The position numbers were made by a program, and so were the translations under genes. From the NCBI RefSeq assembly GCF_000622385.1, contig NZ_JASD01000008.1:2852001-2916000 (forward strand): a stretch of 64,000 bases of DNA. Direction: 5' to 3'. Source of the DNA: Sulfitobacter noctilucicola. Lineage in GTDB: Bacteria > Pseudomonadota > Alphaproteobacteria > Rhodobacterales > Rhodobacteraceae. Numbering within the stretch: the stretch's first letter is position 1; every line of letters begins with the position of its first letter. Shown piece after piece: positions 54,627-63,878 of this stretch. The notes below the pieces were generated by a model. That model saw only the letters and a list, made by a program, of their open reading frames with translations, was not told the DNA's origin and did no database searches.

Positions 54627-56123
54627 TCAGAATTCCTGATCGCCACCGTCTTGCTGCCACGGCTTTGCTAGATTGCCAAAACGCGTAAAGCGACCCTCAA
54701 AGCTGAGATCGACGGTACCGATAGGACCGTGACGCTGCTTGCCAATGACAACTTCTGCCCGGCCATGAAGGCGCTCCATCTCTTCCTGCCAGCGTGCCAT
54801 CGCCTCTAGGTCGTGATCGCCTGGTTTTTCTCGCTCTTTGTAATATTCCTCGCGGAACACGAACATTACGACATCGGCGTCCTGCTCAATTGAGCCCGAT
54901 TCACGCAGGTCAGACAGCTGCGGGCGTTTATCTTCGCGGTTTTCCACCTGACGGCTGAGCTGCGACAGGGCGATCACCGGAATATCAAGTTCCTTGGCGA
55001 TGGCCTTGAGGCCCATCGTGATCTCGGAGATTTCGTTTACGCGGTTCTCGTTTTTGCCGGTGCCACGCACCAGTTGCAGGTAGTCGACGATCAACACATC
55101 CAAGCCATGCGTCCGCTTCAGGCGGCGCGCGCGGGCGGCCAGCTGGCTGATCGGCAGGGCGGGCGTGTCGTCGATGAAAAGCGGGCAGGCCTCAAGCGTC
55201 TTGGCGGCATCCACAAAACGACGGAATTCGGTTTCGGTCATGTCGCCCGACCGGATTTGCTGGGACGGGATTTCCGCAGCCTCTGAAAGGATACGCGCAG
55301 CGAGCTGTTCGGCGCTCATTTCCAAGGAATAAAAGCCCACCACACCGCCATCGACCGCCCCTTCGGATCCGTCATGCAAGACACCACGTTTGTAGGCTTT
55401 GGCAACATTGAAGGCGATGTTGGTCGCGAGGGACGTTTTGCCCATCGAAGGACGCCCGGCGAGGATCAAAAGGTCGGAGCGGTGCAAACCGCCCAGTTTC
55501 GCATCCATATCAATCAGGCCCGTAGACACGCCCGAAAGGCCACCATCCCGCTGATAAGCAGCGTTTGCGACGTTCACGGCGTCCGTGACTGCCTTGAGAA
55601 AGCTTTGGAAGCCGCTTTCTGTCTGGCCTTGCTCGGCAAGCTTATAGAGCTGCTGTTCGGCTTCGACAATTTGTTCACGCGGCTCAGACGCCACATCGAC
55701 CTGTGCTGCTTTGGCGCTGATGTCGCGCCCCAGTTGGATCAGGTCGCGACGCACGGCCAGATCATAGATCATCTGGGCGTAGTCACGCACGGCAAAGGCG
55801 CTGATTGCCGCACCGGCAAGACGGGCCAGATAGGCCGGACCGCCCAGCTCTTTCAGACCTTCGTCCTCTTCCATAAACGCCTTGAGCGTTACGGGTGAGG
55901 CAAGGTTGTTCTTGGCGATACGCTGGGCAGCAATGTCGAAAATGCGGGCGTGCACAGGGTCGTAGAAATGCGATGGCCCGATAATGGAAGCCACACGGTC
56001 ATAGATGTCGTTGTTGGTGAGGATCGCACCCAGAAGCTGCTGTTCCGCTTCGATCGAATGCGGCATCGTTTCCGGTGCTTGCACAGCAATATCGTTCGCG
56101 TTCAGCGATGTAATTTCGTTCAT
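54627..56123 (-). CDS. dnaB: Replicative DNA helicase
   Basis: Hexameric helicase of the replication fork. The 498-residue product from ATG 56123 has the N-terminal collar domain (PHSIEAEQQLLGAILTNNDIYDRV), Walker A LAGRPSMGKTSLATNI and the later signature DLRESGSIEQDADVVMFVFR. No intein is present. An in-frame start at 56150 is less likely. Confidence 0.97.
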   Translation of the reverse strand: MNEITSLNANDIAVQAPETMPHSIEAEQQLLGAILTNNDIYDRVASIIGPSHFYDPVHARIFDIAAQRIAKNNLASPVTLKAFMEEDEGLKELGGPAYLARLAGAAISAFAVRDYAQMIYDLAVRRDLIQLGRDISAKAAQVDVASEPREQIVEAEQQLYKLAEQGQTESGFQSFLKAVTDAVNVANAAYQRDGGLSGVSTGLIDMDAKLGGLHRSDLLILAGRPSMGKTSLATNIAFNVAKAYKRGVLHDGSEGAVDGGVVGFYSLEMSAEQLAARILSEAAEIPSQQIRSGDMTETEFRRFVDAAKTLEACPLFIDDTPALPISQLAARARRLKRTHGLDVLIVDYLQLVRGTGKNENRVNEISEITMGLKAIAKELDIPVIALSQLSRQVENREDKRPQLSDLRESGSIEQDADVVMFVFREEYYKEREKPGDHDLEAMARWQEEMERLHGRAEVVIGKQRHGPIGTVDLSFEGRFTRFGNLAKPWQQDGGDQEF

Positions 56124-56274
56124 TGTCTCACCCGAATTTTCCCGCCCCAACCTTTAGAGTCCGGGCCGTTCCGGCGCAAATTGTATGTTTTGTGGATAAC
56201 CTGATTTGCGCTAGATGCTACCAGATATTGCCTGATGAGCGTGCCTCAGGTCAACATCTGGCGGTAACAAACAT

Positions 56275-56952
56275 TCAACTTTTGTGGGCGTCCTGCCATT
56301 CGCGCGGTGCGTTCAAGAAGGCTTCGACCTCTGTCAGGGTAGCTTCGCTGAAGGCTTCCTGCGCCTTCGCCTCAGCCAGCACATCCCACCACGTACACAG
56401 GTGGTGAAGGGTAATACCATGATCGCCAAGGGTCTTTTCAGTCTGCGGGAATATTCCGTAGTAGAAGATCACTGCTGTGTCATTGCACGTGGCACCGGTC
56501 TCGCGAATCGCGTCCACAAAGCTGAGCTTGGAGCCGCCGTCGGTTGTCAGGTCTTCGACCAACAAAACACGCTCGCCTTCGGTCATCGCACCTTCGATGC
56601 GGGCGTTGCGTCCATACCCTTTTGGTTTTTTGCGCACGTAGGTCATAGGCAGCGCCATACGTTCTGCCACCATGGCAGCAAAGGGGATGCCTGCGGTTTC
56701 ACCGCCTGCGATGTTGTCAAATGCCTCGAAGCCAGCGTTGCGCATGACCGTCACGGTCAAAAAATCCATCAGCGTGGATCTGATGCGGGGGAAGGAGATC
56801 AGTTTGCGACAGTCGATATAAGTCGGGCTGGGCAGCCCTGAGGACAGGGTAAACGGTTCATCTGTGTTGAAATGCACCGCCTTGATTTCCAGCAGCATGC
56901 GTGCGGTGAGGCGGGCCATTTCCTGAGGCGAGGGGTAGCTGCTGGGTATCAT
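56275..56952 (-). CDS. pyrE: Orotate phosphoribosyltransferase
   Basis: Converts orotate plus PRPP to OMP in pyrimidine synthesis. The 225-residue product carries the PRPP loop [14 protein letters not shown] and the lysine-rich loop [17 protein letters not shown]. It lies 51 bases downstream of pyrC on the same strand, so the two probably share a transcript. Confidence 0.95.
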   Translation of the reverse strand: MIPSSYPSPQEMARLTARMLLEIKAVHFNTDEPFTLSSGLPSPTYIDCRKLISFPRIRSTLMDFLTVTVMRNAGFEAFDNIAGGETAGIPFAAMVAERMALPMTYVRKKPKGYGRNARIEGAMTEGERVLLVEDLTTDGGSKLSFVDAIRETGATCNDTAVIFYYGIFPQTEKTLGDHGITLHHLCTWWDVLAEAKAQEAFSEATLTEVEAFLNAPREWQDAHKS

Positions 56953-57003
56953 GGTCGCTCCTTAAGGCAGTCAGTGCGGGGTCTTGGGTGAAAAGCCGTG
57001 GCC

Positions 57004-58038
57004 TTAGGCGACGCGCCAGTGAAGCGGCATCGCGGGGTCAAAAACTGTCACAGGCCCCTCGGGGGTATCAATATGATCGGGATAGCTTGGTGCCTTGCGG
57101 GTAAGCGTCATGGTGGTGTCATTTACCGGTAGGCGATAGAACGCAGGGCCGTTTAGCGATGTGAAAGCCTCCAATCGGTCCAATGCGCCGTCCTGCTCAA
57201 ATACTTCAGCAAGGATCGACATCGTGTTGGGCGCGGTGAAACAGCCAGCACAACCACAGGGCAGCAGTTTGTTCGCGTCTGTGTGCGGCGCGGAATCGGT
57301 CCCTAGGAAGAACCGGGCATCGCCGGATGTTGCAGCTTGGCGCAGGGCGATACGGTGCTCTTCTCGTTTCGCCACGGGCAGGCAGTAGTAGTGCGGCTTG
57401 ATCCCTCCGGCGAGGATATGGTTGCGGTTGATCACCAGATGGTGCGTGGTGATGGTCGCGGCCAGATTGCTGTCATTGGATTTGACATACGCGGCGGCGT
57501 CAGCGGTGGTTATGTGTTCCATCACCACCCGCAAGTCGGGATGCGCACGGCGGATCGGGTCGAGCACACGGTCGATAAACACGGCTTCACGATCAAAGAT
57601 GTCGATTGATGCGTCGGTGACTTCACCGTGGGTACACAAGGGCAAGCCGATCTCGGCCATCTTGTCCAGCACAGGCGCGACTTTATCAAAGTCGGATACA
57701 CCGGAGGCGGAATTGGTGGTGGCCCCGGCGGGATAGAGCTTTACTGCTTTCACAAGACCTGAAGCATGCGCTTTGGCAACATCCTCGGGATCAGTATCCT
57801 CGGTCAAATAGAGCGTCATCAACGGCGTGAAATCCGCGCCTTCCGGCAAGGCTGCCATGATGCGGTCACGATACGCGGCGGCATCTGCCCCTGTTACAAC
57901 GGGCGGAACCAGATTTGGCATAATGATCGCACGGGCGAAATCACGGGCGGTATGCGGCAGAACCGAACGCAGCATATCTCCATCGCGGAGGTGCAGGTGC
58001 CAGTCATCAGGCCGTTTGATTGTCAGGGTTTTGCTCAT
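57004..58038 (-). CDS. pyrC: Dihydroorotase
   Basis: Zinc amidohydrolase of pyrimidine synthesis. The 344-residue, class II-type enzyme has [15 protein letters not shown] with the HxH zinc motif near residue 13, later His ligands ([15 protein letters not shown]), and the catalytic Asp in GTDSAPHT. K-containing [12 protein letters not shown] fits the carbamylated lysine. pyrC and pyrE are adjacent. Confidence 0.97.
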   Translation of the reverse strand: MSKTLTIKRPDDWHLHLRDGDMLRSVLPHTARDFARAIIMPNLVPPVVTGADAAAYRDRIMAALPEGADFTPLMTLYLTEDTDPEDVAKAHASGLVKAVKLYPAGATTNSASGVSDFDKVAPVLDKMAEIGLPLCTHGEVTDASIDIFDREAVFIDRVLDPIRRAHPDLRVVMEHITTADAAAYVKSNDSNLAATITTHHLVINRNHILAGGIKPHYYCLPVAKREEHRIALRQAATSGDARFFLGTDSAPHTDANKLLPCGCAGCFTAPNTMSILAEVFEQDGALDRLEAFTSLNGPAFYRLPVNDTTMTLTRKAPSYPDHIDTPEGPVTVFDPAMPLHWRVA

Positions 58039-58076
58039 GGCCTGTGGGCTAGCACAGGCCGTTTGCGCAGGCTAGA

Positions 58077-59042
58077 TCAATCTGTCGCGTCTGCCTCATC
58101 CGCATCTATTTCGCGATCGATACGAGCCTCTCGGATCGCGTTCAGGCGTGCTGCAAACTTGCGGGCGCGCATACGACCCGTGACATTGGCGCACAGTGTT
58201 TCGACAAGTGATGTCCGGTTGTCCGCCTCAAGCGCGTCTAACAGATTGCGCAGATAAGGACGGTAGGCGCGCCGCGCGCGGTACATCTGGGCGAAATACA
58301 TGTCCGTTAATGTTCCGTCATTCGCCGCGAGCAGCAGGTCAGCCCACGCACCAAGTTCAAGCAAATCGGTTTGCAGGGCGTTCCCCATGAACCGCATACG
58401 GAATTTGGTCACATTCGACCGCGTAAACAGCGCTGCATGCATCGCATCCAGTTGTTCGCGTGGATCATAAAGCACATAGGCGTGCTCTGCGGCATCCAGC
58501 ATCTCAGGCGCAAAGCCGTAGCGGTTGGTGAAATCAACGATCCGCATGTCGGTGAAACGATCGTCCCATTCGGTGATACGCGGATCAAGTGTGGCCTGCG
58601 GCTGGATCGCCACAACCCGTGCACCGGGAGCCGCCACAGAGAAAGCCGCCGCAGCATAGGCGCAAGGACCGGCCCCGTAGAACAGGACCTGATCAAATTC
58701 GTCAAAGAAGCCGTCGTCGATCAGACGATCAAAATAGCCGTAGACGGTGCTGTCGCGGAACCATGTGTCGCCGTTCGAAGCAAGGCACAAATGTGACCAG
58801 CCGTGATCACGCAGCATTTCCCAACCCAAAGGCTGGCCCAGATCGGATAGGGCCTGAATGCCCTGCAGCGTCTCGAAAGTGACCAGAAGGGTCGAGCCTT
58901 CTTCGATGAAGATCGCGTGATGGCGGCGACCAAGATTTTCGACATAGCCGTCTTCGTCCGCAATCTGCTCAGCGGCTTCGATCCATTCGCGCCGGGGCAG
59001 GTCAGCAAGAGAGCTGTCAAGCGTGAGCGTTTCATCCGTCAT
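58077..59042 (-). CDS. Alpha/beta-hydrolase-like protein, nucleophile replaced
   Basis: A 321-residue protein of the roseobacter group, sometimes labelled PAPS reductase in databases; I see no such domain. The segment VLFYGAGPCAYAAAAFS looks like the nucleophile elbow of alpha/beta hydrolases (compare GxSxGG), but the Ser position is Pro. The following AIQPQATLDPRITEWDDRF is a family-specific block. The C-terminus is Arg/Ala-rich and ends acidic. It may bind a ligand rather than hydrolyse one. It stands beside the glycosyltransferase cluster. Confidence 0.65.
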   Translation of the reverse strand: MTDETLTLDSSLADLPRREWIEAAEQIADEDGYVENLGRRHHAIFIEEGSTLLVTFETLQGIQALSDLGQPLGWEMLRDHGWSHLCLASNGDTWFRDSTVYGYFDRLIDDGFFDEFDQVLFYGAGPCAYAAAAFSVAAPGARVVAIQPQATLDPRITEWDDRFTDMRIVDFTNRYGFAPEMLDAAEHAYVLYDPREQLDAMHAALFTRSNVTKFRMRFMGNALQTDLLELGAWADLLLAANDGTLTDMYFAQMYRARRAYRPYLRNLLDALEADNRTSLVETLCANVTGRMRARKFAARLNAIREARIDREIDADEADATD

Positions 59043-59142
59043 TGCCGCATCCTCAATAGGTATCGCCCTTATCTGAGCGATTTGAGAATGGAATTACTAG
59101 CGGTTTGCGGCGAAAATTAGGAGAATACGTGCTGAAATGTGT

Positions 59143-60192
59143 TCACTTTTTCGGATCCTGACGGCCCATATTCGCATGTCGTATCAGGAACCGCGCCGCA
59201 TCCGGACTGACTGTCCGGGAGGGCTGCGCCATAAGCAGTCTGCCGAAAAGCGCGCGATAGGGTTCGGACTGCATCAGTTCGGTAAACCGGCTTTTGCGCC
59301 ACGCGACGGCTGTATCGTGCAGCTTGCGCAACGTTTCGTCAGCTTTAAGTCTGGCCAGCTCGGTCCGGCGGGCCGGTTCCAGGGTCTTGATCGTGGTATC
59401 TTCTTCCTGATTGAAATTTCGCTCAACGAAGTAGTCCATCCCGAGCAGGTCGTCGCTGTGCACCGCACGCCCTCTGTCAGCTTTCAGCACATAGCTTTCC
59501 AGCGCACCCAGCGGATAATGGTTCAGCTGGACCAAACCGTAATTGTCCTGACCGTAGTTTGAAAAAATCCGGCTCGTCTTGAACAAGTCTGGCAGGGGAC
59601 GGCCTGCGCCGTCAAACCAGCGGGCGTGCTCAAGCCGGTCTTTCACCGGGTCGCGCGGACGGTGCACGCCCGGTTTTTTGTAGGTGCCGTCGTTGCGGTA
59701 AAGTGTTTTGAACATCGCCGCACGCCACGGCCAATAAAGAGTGGCGGGCGCACAACGCGTGAAGGTATCGGTCACGGCGGTGTCAGCGTAACGGATTTGG
59801 TCTGAGGTGCCGAACAGCCGCCATGTTAGCGTAATCGCTGTTGCGTCGGGCAGGGCGGCGTGAAGAGCGGATAGCGTGTGATCGCCCGCGTGAATGTTCA
59901 CAAATTCGTCTACATCAAGCGGAAGTATCCAGTCAGCCTGCTTGACCTGCTGCATCTTTGCGGCGGCCTTCAGCGCCGTGAACTGGATGCCGCCTTTTTC
60001 ATAAGGTCCTTCGTTGCGCACATGTGTCAGCAGACCCATTTCGGCCAACCGGTCCAGCATTGTATCAGTGCCGTCATCGCAGTCGTTTGAAAAGACTAGG
60101 AAATCATCGAACCCCACGGCGTGGTGGTGCGCCAGCCATTCCAGCAGAAAGGCCGCTTCGTTCCGGACACAGAGGATGGCGAGATGGGTCAT
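59143..60192 (-). CDS. Glycosyltransferase family 2-like protein
   Basis: A 349-residue protein starting LAILCVRNEAAFLLEWLAHHHAVGFDDFL, the family start, with SNDCDDGTDTML and the DxD-type metal motif PLDVDEFVNIH near residues 91-101. It shares this architecture with the C-terminal part of the 785-residue protein at 60892. The likely role is adding a sugar to a surface glycan; substrate unknown. Its ATG abuts the stop of the FkbM gene. Confidence 0.85.
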   Translation of the reverse strand: MTHLAILCVRNEAAFLLEWLAHHHAVGFDDFLVFSNDCDDGTDTMLDRLAEMGLLTHVRNEGPYEKGGIQFTALKAAAKMQQVKQADWILPLDVDEFVNIHAGDHTLSALHAALPDATAITLTWRLFGTSDQIRYADTAVTDTFTRCAPATLYWPWRAAMFKTLYRNDGTYKKPGVHRPRDPVKDRLEHARWFDGAGRPLPDLFKTSRIFSNYGQDNYGLVQLNHYPLGALESYVLKADRGRAVHSDDLLGMDYFVERNFNQEEDTTIKTLEPARRTELARLKADETLRKLHDTAVAWRKSRFTELMQSEPYRALFGRLLMAQPSRTVSPDAARFLIRHANMGRQDPKK

Positions 60193-60888
60193 CTACCAGC
60201 TTGTGCGGAATGCCAGCACCTTACCGTGCGAGCCACGGTGGTAGTAGGCAAGGCCCGCATCCATAAAGGCGCGGAACACCTTGTTGATGCCTTCGGGGCC
60301 GATCCATTGAGGATGCGTTTCGATGATTGCGGCCCGCAGGCCAGTCAGATCAAGCTGCGGGATCAGATCGACTTCTGCGCCTTCGATGTCGCAGATCAGG
60401 ATGTTGGCACCGATGTCCTGAAGGGTGCTCTTGGCGTCGAGCACATCCACCTTGACGCTGGGTGGGTCAGTTTCTCCGTCAAGCACTTCGAGGGAGGATC
60501 CGAGCATTGGTTCGCGGATATAGAAATCTGCGGTGCCCTTCCTGGGCCCCAGTATCGCATTGGTCACATGCGCATTCGTGACACCATTCACCGCATGAAC
60601 CGATTCAATGTAGGGGATCAGGTTCGGATTTGCCTCAAACACATGCACAGATTTGACGGCGCGTTTCGTGGCGACCAGCGTGGACATATAGCCGATTCCA
60701 CCGCCAAGCTCGACAACAACATCGCCTTCACGGACCACCCGCAAGGCCGCTTCGCTTTCTTTAGCCTCATAGCCATTGGTCCGCAGCAACCGGCGGACCT
60801 TGCCTTGGATGATCGCATCGTGTCGGGGGAAACGCATCCCGCGTGTACGGACAAAGCCGGGGGCGTCTGTTGATGTCTGGCCGTCCAT
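60193..60888 (-). CDS. FkbM family methyltransferase
   Basis: A 231-residue SAM-dependent methyltransferase. Motif I is VVVELGGGIGYMSTLVA (residues 57-73); ILICDIEGAEVDLIP (near residue 167) is the FkbM-type acidic loop. The family methylates sugar hydroxyls in antibiotics and polysaccharides. Its position between two glycosyltransferases supports O-methylation of a glycan. It lies three bases after the large fusion gene. Confidence 0.85.
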   Translation of the reverse strand: MDGQTSTDAPGFVRTRGMRFPRHDAIIQGKVRRLLRTNGYEAKESEAALRVVREGDVVVELGGGIGYMSTLVATKRAVKSVHVFEANPNLIPYIESVHAVNGVTNAHVTNAILGPRKGTADFYIREPMLGSSLEVLDGETDPPSVKVDVLDAKSTLQDIGANILICDIEGAEVDLIPQLDLTGLRAAIIETHPQWIGPEGINKVFRAFMDAGLAYYHRGSHGKVLAFRTSW

Positions 60889-60891
60889 GTC

Positions 60892-63249
60892 TCAGCTCTC
60901 CATATCAAGCGAAAGCGCATAGGCCACGCGCTCGATCTCGTTCAGGTCCACATCCAGCGCCTGTTGGTACAGGTCACGGAATTCGGGCATTTCATGAAGC
61001 TCGGCAGCCTTGGCCTTGTGCCACGCCAAACCGTCCTGATGCGCCTTCATCAGCGCGGCATCCTCCATCAGGCTATCATATTCTGCCTGAAGACGGGGGA
61101 TGTTCCGTTTGATCGTGATGTCGCGAAAGTCCGACCAGTCCATGCGGATCCAGTAATTGATCCCGATCGACCGATCGACGTGGAGTGCACGACCCCGCTG
61201 ACGCTTGATCAAAAAGGATTCAGCAGAGCGCAGGGCGTAGTGGTTCAGTTGCAGCAGATCGTACCCGACGTTCTTTTTCGACGACCGCCAGCCGTTGTGG
61301 GCGGCATCACTGGTCATGTCATGCCCAGACCCGTTCACCCATTTCACCTTCTTCTCGAACTTTTCATCAAGCTTGTTTGGCCGGTGACAAGAGATTTTGG
61401 AATATGCGCCGATGTTGCGGAACATCGTCTTGAAGCCCCAGACGGTGTGGGGTTTGGGGCAGTATTTTGGCGCACAGGTGTCGAACTGGTCGATCACAAA
61501 CTCATCCTGCAAACGGGTCACCCCGTTATGGCCGAAAAGCCGCCATGTCATCGCAATATTCGTGGCATCAGGGACAGCGGCAAAGAGATCGTCAAGCGTG
61601 CCATTGCCAGTGCGCACGTTCATGAATTCGTCCACATCGATATGTGCGATCCACTCTGCGTTCTTGATCAGGGGTTCGTTGAGTGAGTTATTCAGTGCAT
61701 GTTGTTGGGGGGAGTTGCCCTTCCAGTTGTCGTTGTTGCGGTGCTCGACAATGCCCATCTTCATCAGGCGGCCCAGAATCTCGTCTGTCCCGTCTGTGCA
61801 ATCGTTGGTGTAGATCAGAAAGTTGTCGACGCCCATGGCGCGGTGATAGGCGACCCATTCGATGATGTAGGGCGCTTCATTTTTCATGCACCCTACGATG
61901 ACATTCCCGGCGCTGCCCTTTTTCAGCTTGTGGGGCTGCATCGGTGTATAGGCTGCGGCGAGCTCTTCTTCGTTTACAGCACCAAGGTTGTTGTGCGGTT
62001 TGAAGTTGGTGGACAGAACCATCTGGTGGTTGACCTTTACACGGTTCAGCAACCGCTCATTCGCTTTTGCCTCTCCTGCGTCGGCGCTTTTCTCGATCAG
62101 CAAATCCTCAAACTTCTCTGAGGCTTCTTTCGCAGCGGCCGCTTCGGCGCGTTTCTTTGATACCGAAGTTGAGCGTTTTTGCAGCAAGTGTGAGAACGCC
62201 GCGAGGTACTGTGTTGCACGGAACCCGTTCTTCGGTTCCGCCTCTTGCCAGGGCTCCAAAGGCGGGTCGGGGACCAGTGCGGATGCCAAACCGGGAAAGC
62301 GTTTTATGAGGGCTGCGTTGTCAGCTTTGAAGTGGTCAGAAACCGCAAAAAGACTGCCGGGTGCGATTGGATCGCCGGATACACGCACATTGCGGTGGAC
62401 CTGGTTCCAGATGTCGTGAGGAATGATGATTTCGCGCGCTTGTGAAAGGCGGATCAGCATCTCGTTCATATGGCGCATACGCGTGAGCGACGGGGCGGGT
62501 TCAGGCGAGAAAAGTCTGCTAGGCTCGGCTTTGCCAAAGCTGTTCTTGATCCGCAGGCTTTTGCAAAGCTCGGCGATGCCGTTCTCGCCGCTTAGTGCCT
62601 CCAGATCGAGTGGCCTGAGGGTGACGTTCTTTTTGCCAAACGCCTTTTCCCAGGTGGACAAGAGTGATTTGTAATCAAGCCAGTAAGGTGGGCATTGCAC
62701 ATCGTTAAAGATGCCAAAAAAGGGCTCGTTCTTACCGCGCTGGGCAAGAGCACCTTTCCACCAGCTCTTTTGTCCGGCCAGATCAATTTCCTGTTGCAGG
62801 GTATGGCGTCGGCCTTCAAGGATCGCAGTGGTGTAATGCTGAGACAGGATGCGGGCTTGCTCGTCCAGATGGGCAACAATGCGGATATCGTCAAAGTAGG
62901 GGGACAGCAGCGCCGACAACCGGTCCAACTCCTCGGGAGCATGAAGAAGATTGCCCAGCTGTGCGCTGGCAAGGACCACATGATCCGCTTTAAGGGCAGG
63001 CAATTCTTTTTCGAAAAGCGTTTGAAACTCTGAGGTGAGCGTCTTTTGAACAAGCGGGTTGTCCAACCCGCGCCTGAAGCGCAAAATGCCCACTTCGTCC
63101 GGATTGGCACAGGCGGCATAGAGACGCACATGGTTCCAGTCAGGCACCGCGATGCCCGCCTTTTCCAAGGCACCCGCCTTTTGTTTGAATAGGCCGCGAA
63201 AGCGCATGGCCGCTCGCTCGGTCGGTCCGATAAGAAGCGTAAGTTTCAT
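60892..63249 (-). CDS. Large fusion: sulfotransferase-like N-terminus plus glycosyltransferase
   Basis: A 785-residue protein. Residues 1-330 begin LTLLIGPTERAAMRF in the place of a P-loop and resemble the sulfotransferase-like or P-loop sugar-processing domains of roseobacters, although the classical PKTGTT motif is lost. A charged helical linker (about 355-405) follows. Residues 448-780 are a GT2-like glycosyltransferase: VIVGCMKNEAPYIIEWVAYH, TNDCTDGTDE, and HIDVDEFM with DVD at 538-540. The start overlaps the sulfotransferase stop by one base (TAATG). Two-domain chemistry on one glycan is inferred. Confidence 0.82.
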   Translation of the reverse strand: MKLTLLIGPTERAAMRFRGLFKQKAGALEKAGIAVPDWNHVRLYAACANPDEVGILRFRRGLDNPLVQKTLTSEFQTLFEKELPALKADHVVLASAQLGNLLHAPEELDRLSALLSPYFDDIRIVAHLDEQARILSQHYTTAILEGRRHTLQQEIDLAGQKSWWKGALAQRGKNEPFFGIFNDVQCPPYWLDYKSLLSTWEKAFGKKNVTLRPLDLEALSGENGIAELCKSLRIKNSFGKAEPSRLFSPEPAPSLTRMRHMNEMLIRLSQAREIIIPHDIWNQVHRNVRVSGDPIAPGSLFAVSDHFKADNAALIKRFPGLASALVPDPPLEPWQEAEPKNGFRATQYLAAFSHLLQKRSTSVSKKRAEAAAAKEASEKFEDLLIEKSADAGEAKANERLLNRVKVNHQMVLSTNFKPHNNLGAVNEEELAAAYTPMQPHKLKKGSAGNVIVGCMKNEAPYIIEWVAYHRAMGVDNFLIYTNDCTDGTDEILGRLMKMGIVEHRNNDNWKGNSPQQHALNNSLNEPLIKNAEWIAHIDVDEFMNVRTGNGTLDDLFAAVPDATNIAMTWRLFGHNGVTRLQDEFVIDQFDTCAPKYCPKPHTVWGFKTMFRNIGAYSKISCHRPNKLDEKFEKKVKWVNGSGHDMTSDAAHNGWRSSKKNVGYDLLQLNHYALRSAESFLIKRQRGRALHVDRSIGINYWIRMDWSDFRDITIKRNIPRLQAEYDSLMEDAALMKAHQDGLAWHKAKAAELHEMPEFRDLYQQALDVDLNEIERVAYALSLDMES

Positions 63250-63878
63250 TAGCTTTCAGCCTCGGCTTTCCCGACATTGCTTTGGCCCCACCACGGCAGA
63301 TCTATGCCGAGGTAGGTTGCGATTTTGTTCTGCGCCTGTGGGTCTTCGATGTTGTAGGACATGAAATTGTTTCGACCAGCAAAAACATGGTGGCAAAATG
63401 CGTAGTGCCCGGACATCCATCGCTCGATCTGTTCTGTCTTGCCGCCAAATCCGCGGGGAAGACCGGGTATGTCGGCCTTGGGAAGACGGTGTTTGCCTAA
63501 ATTGTTCCACCGCATCATGGAATCGGCCGTCTTGGCCGGATCGCGCATCGTCAGGATGAATTTCACAGACGGATGATGCTTTTCAATGGCGCTAAGCACT
63601 CCCCAATCCGTTTGGGGCCAAAGCGAGCGGTCTTCACGCACCGCAGACATTTCATTGATGACATCGAATTCGTCCAGACGCGCCAATGGATCGCCAGTGT
63701 TGAAATAGTCGTCATAGATGATTTTGCCCAGATGCATGCGGGGGATGTCGTCACGGTTGGATTGCCCGGGTCGAATGCGCCAGTCAGCGACAGTCAGACC
63801 AGCATGCCGCAATGCGTCTGTCAGCGTGGTTGTGCCTGTCTTGGGTAGGCCAAGGTTAACGACGCGCATCCGGGTCAC
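63249..63878 (-). CDS. Sulfotransferase family protein
   Basis: A 209-residue sulfotransferase. The 5'-PAPS loop GLPKTGTTTLTDAL lies near residues 9-22; the 3'-phosphate region is KFILTMRDPAKTADSM near residues 105-120. It would transfer sulfate from PAPS to an acceptor, probably a sugar given its neighbours. Start is GTG 63878, overlapping the previous stop (GTGA), or ATG 63869. It is coupled to the fusion gene downstream. Confidence 0.87.
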   Translation of the reverse strand: MTRMRVVNLGLPKTGTTTLTDALRHAGLTVADWRIRPGQSNRDDIPRMHLGKIIYDDYFNTGDPLARLDEFDVINEMSAVREDRSLWPQTDWGVLSAIEKHHPSVKFILTMRDPAKTADSMMRWNNLGKHRLPKADIPGLPRGFGGKTEQIERWMSGHYAFCHHVFAGRNNFMSYNIEDPQAQNKIATYLGIDLPWWGQSNVGKAEAES

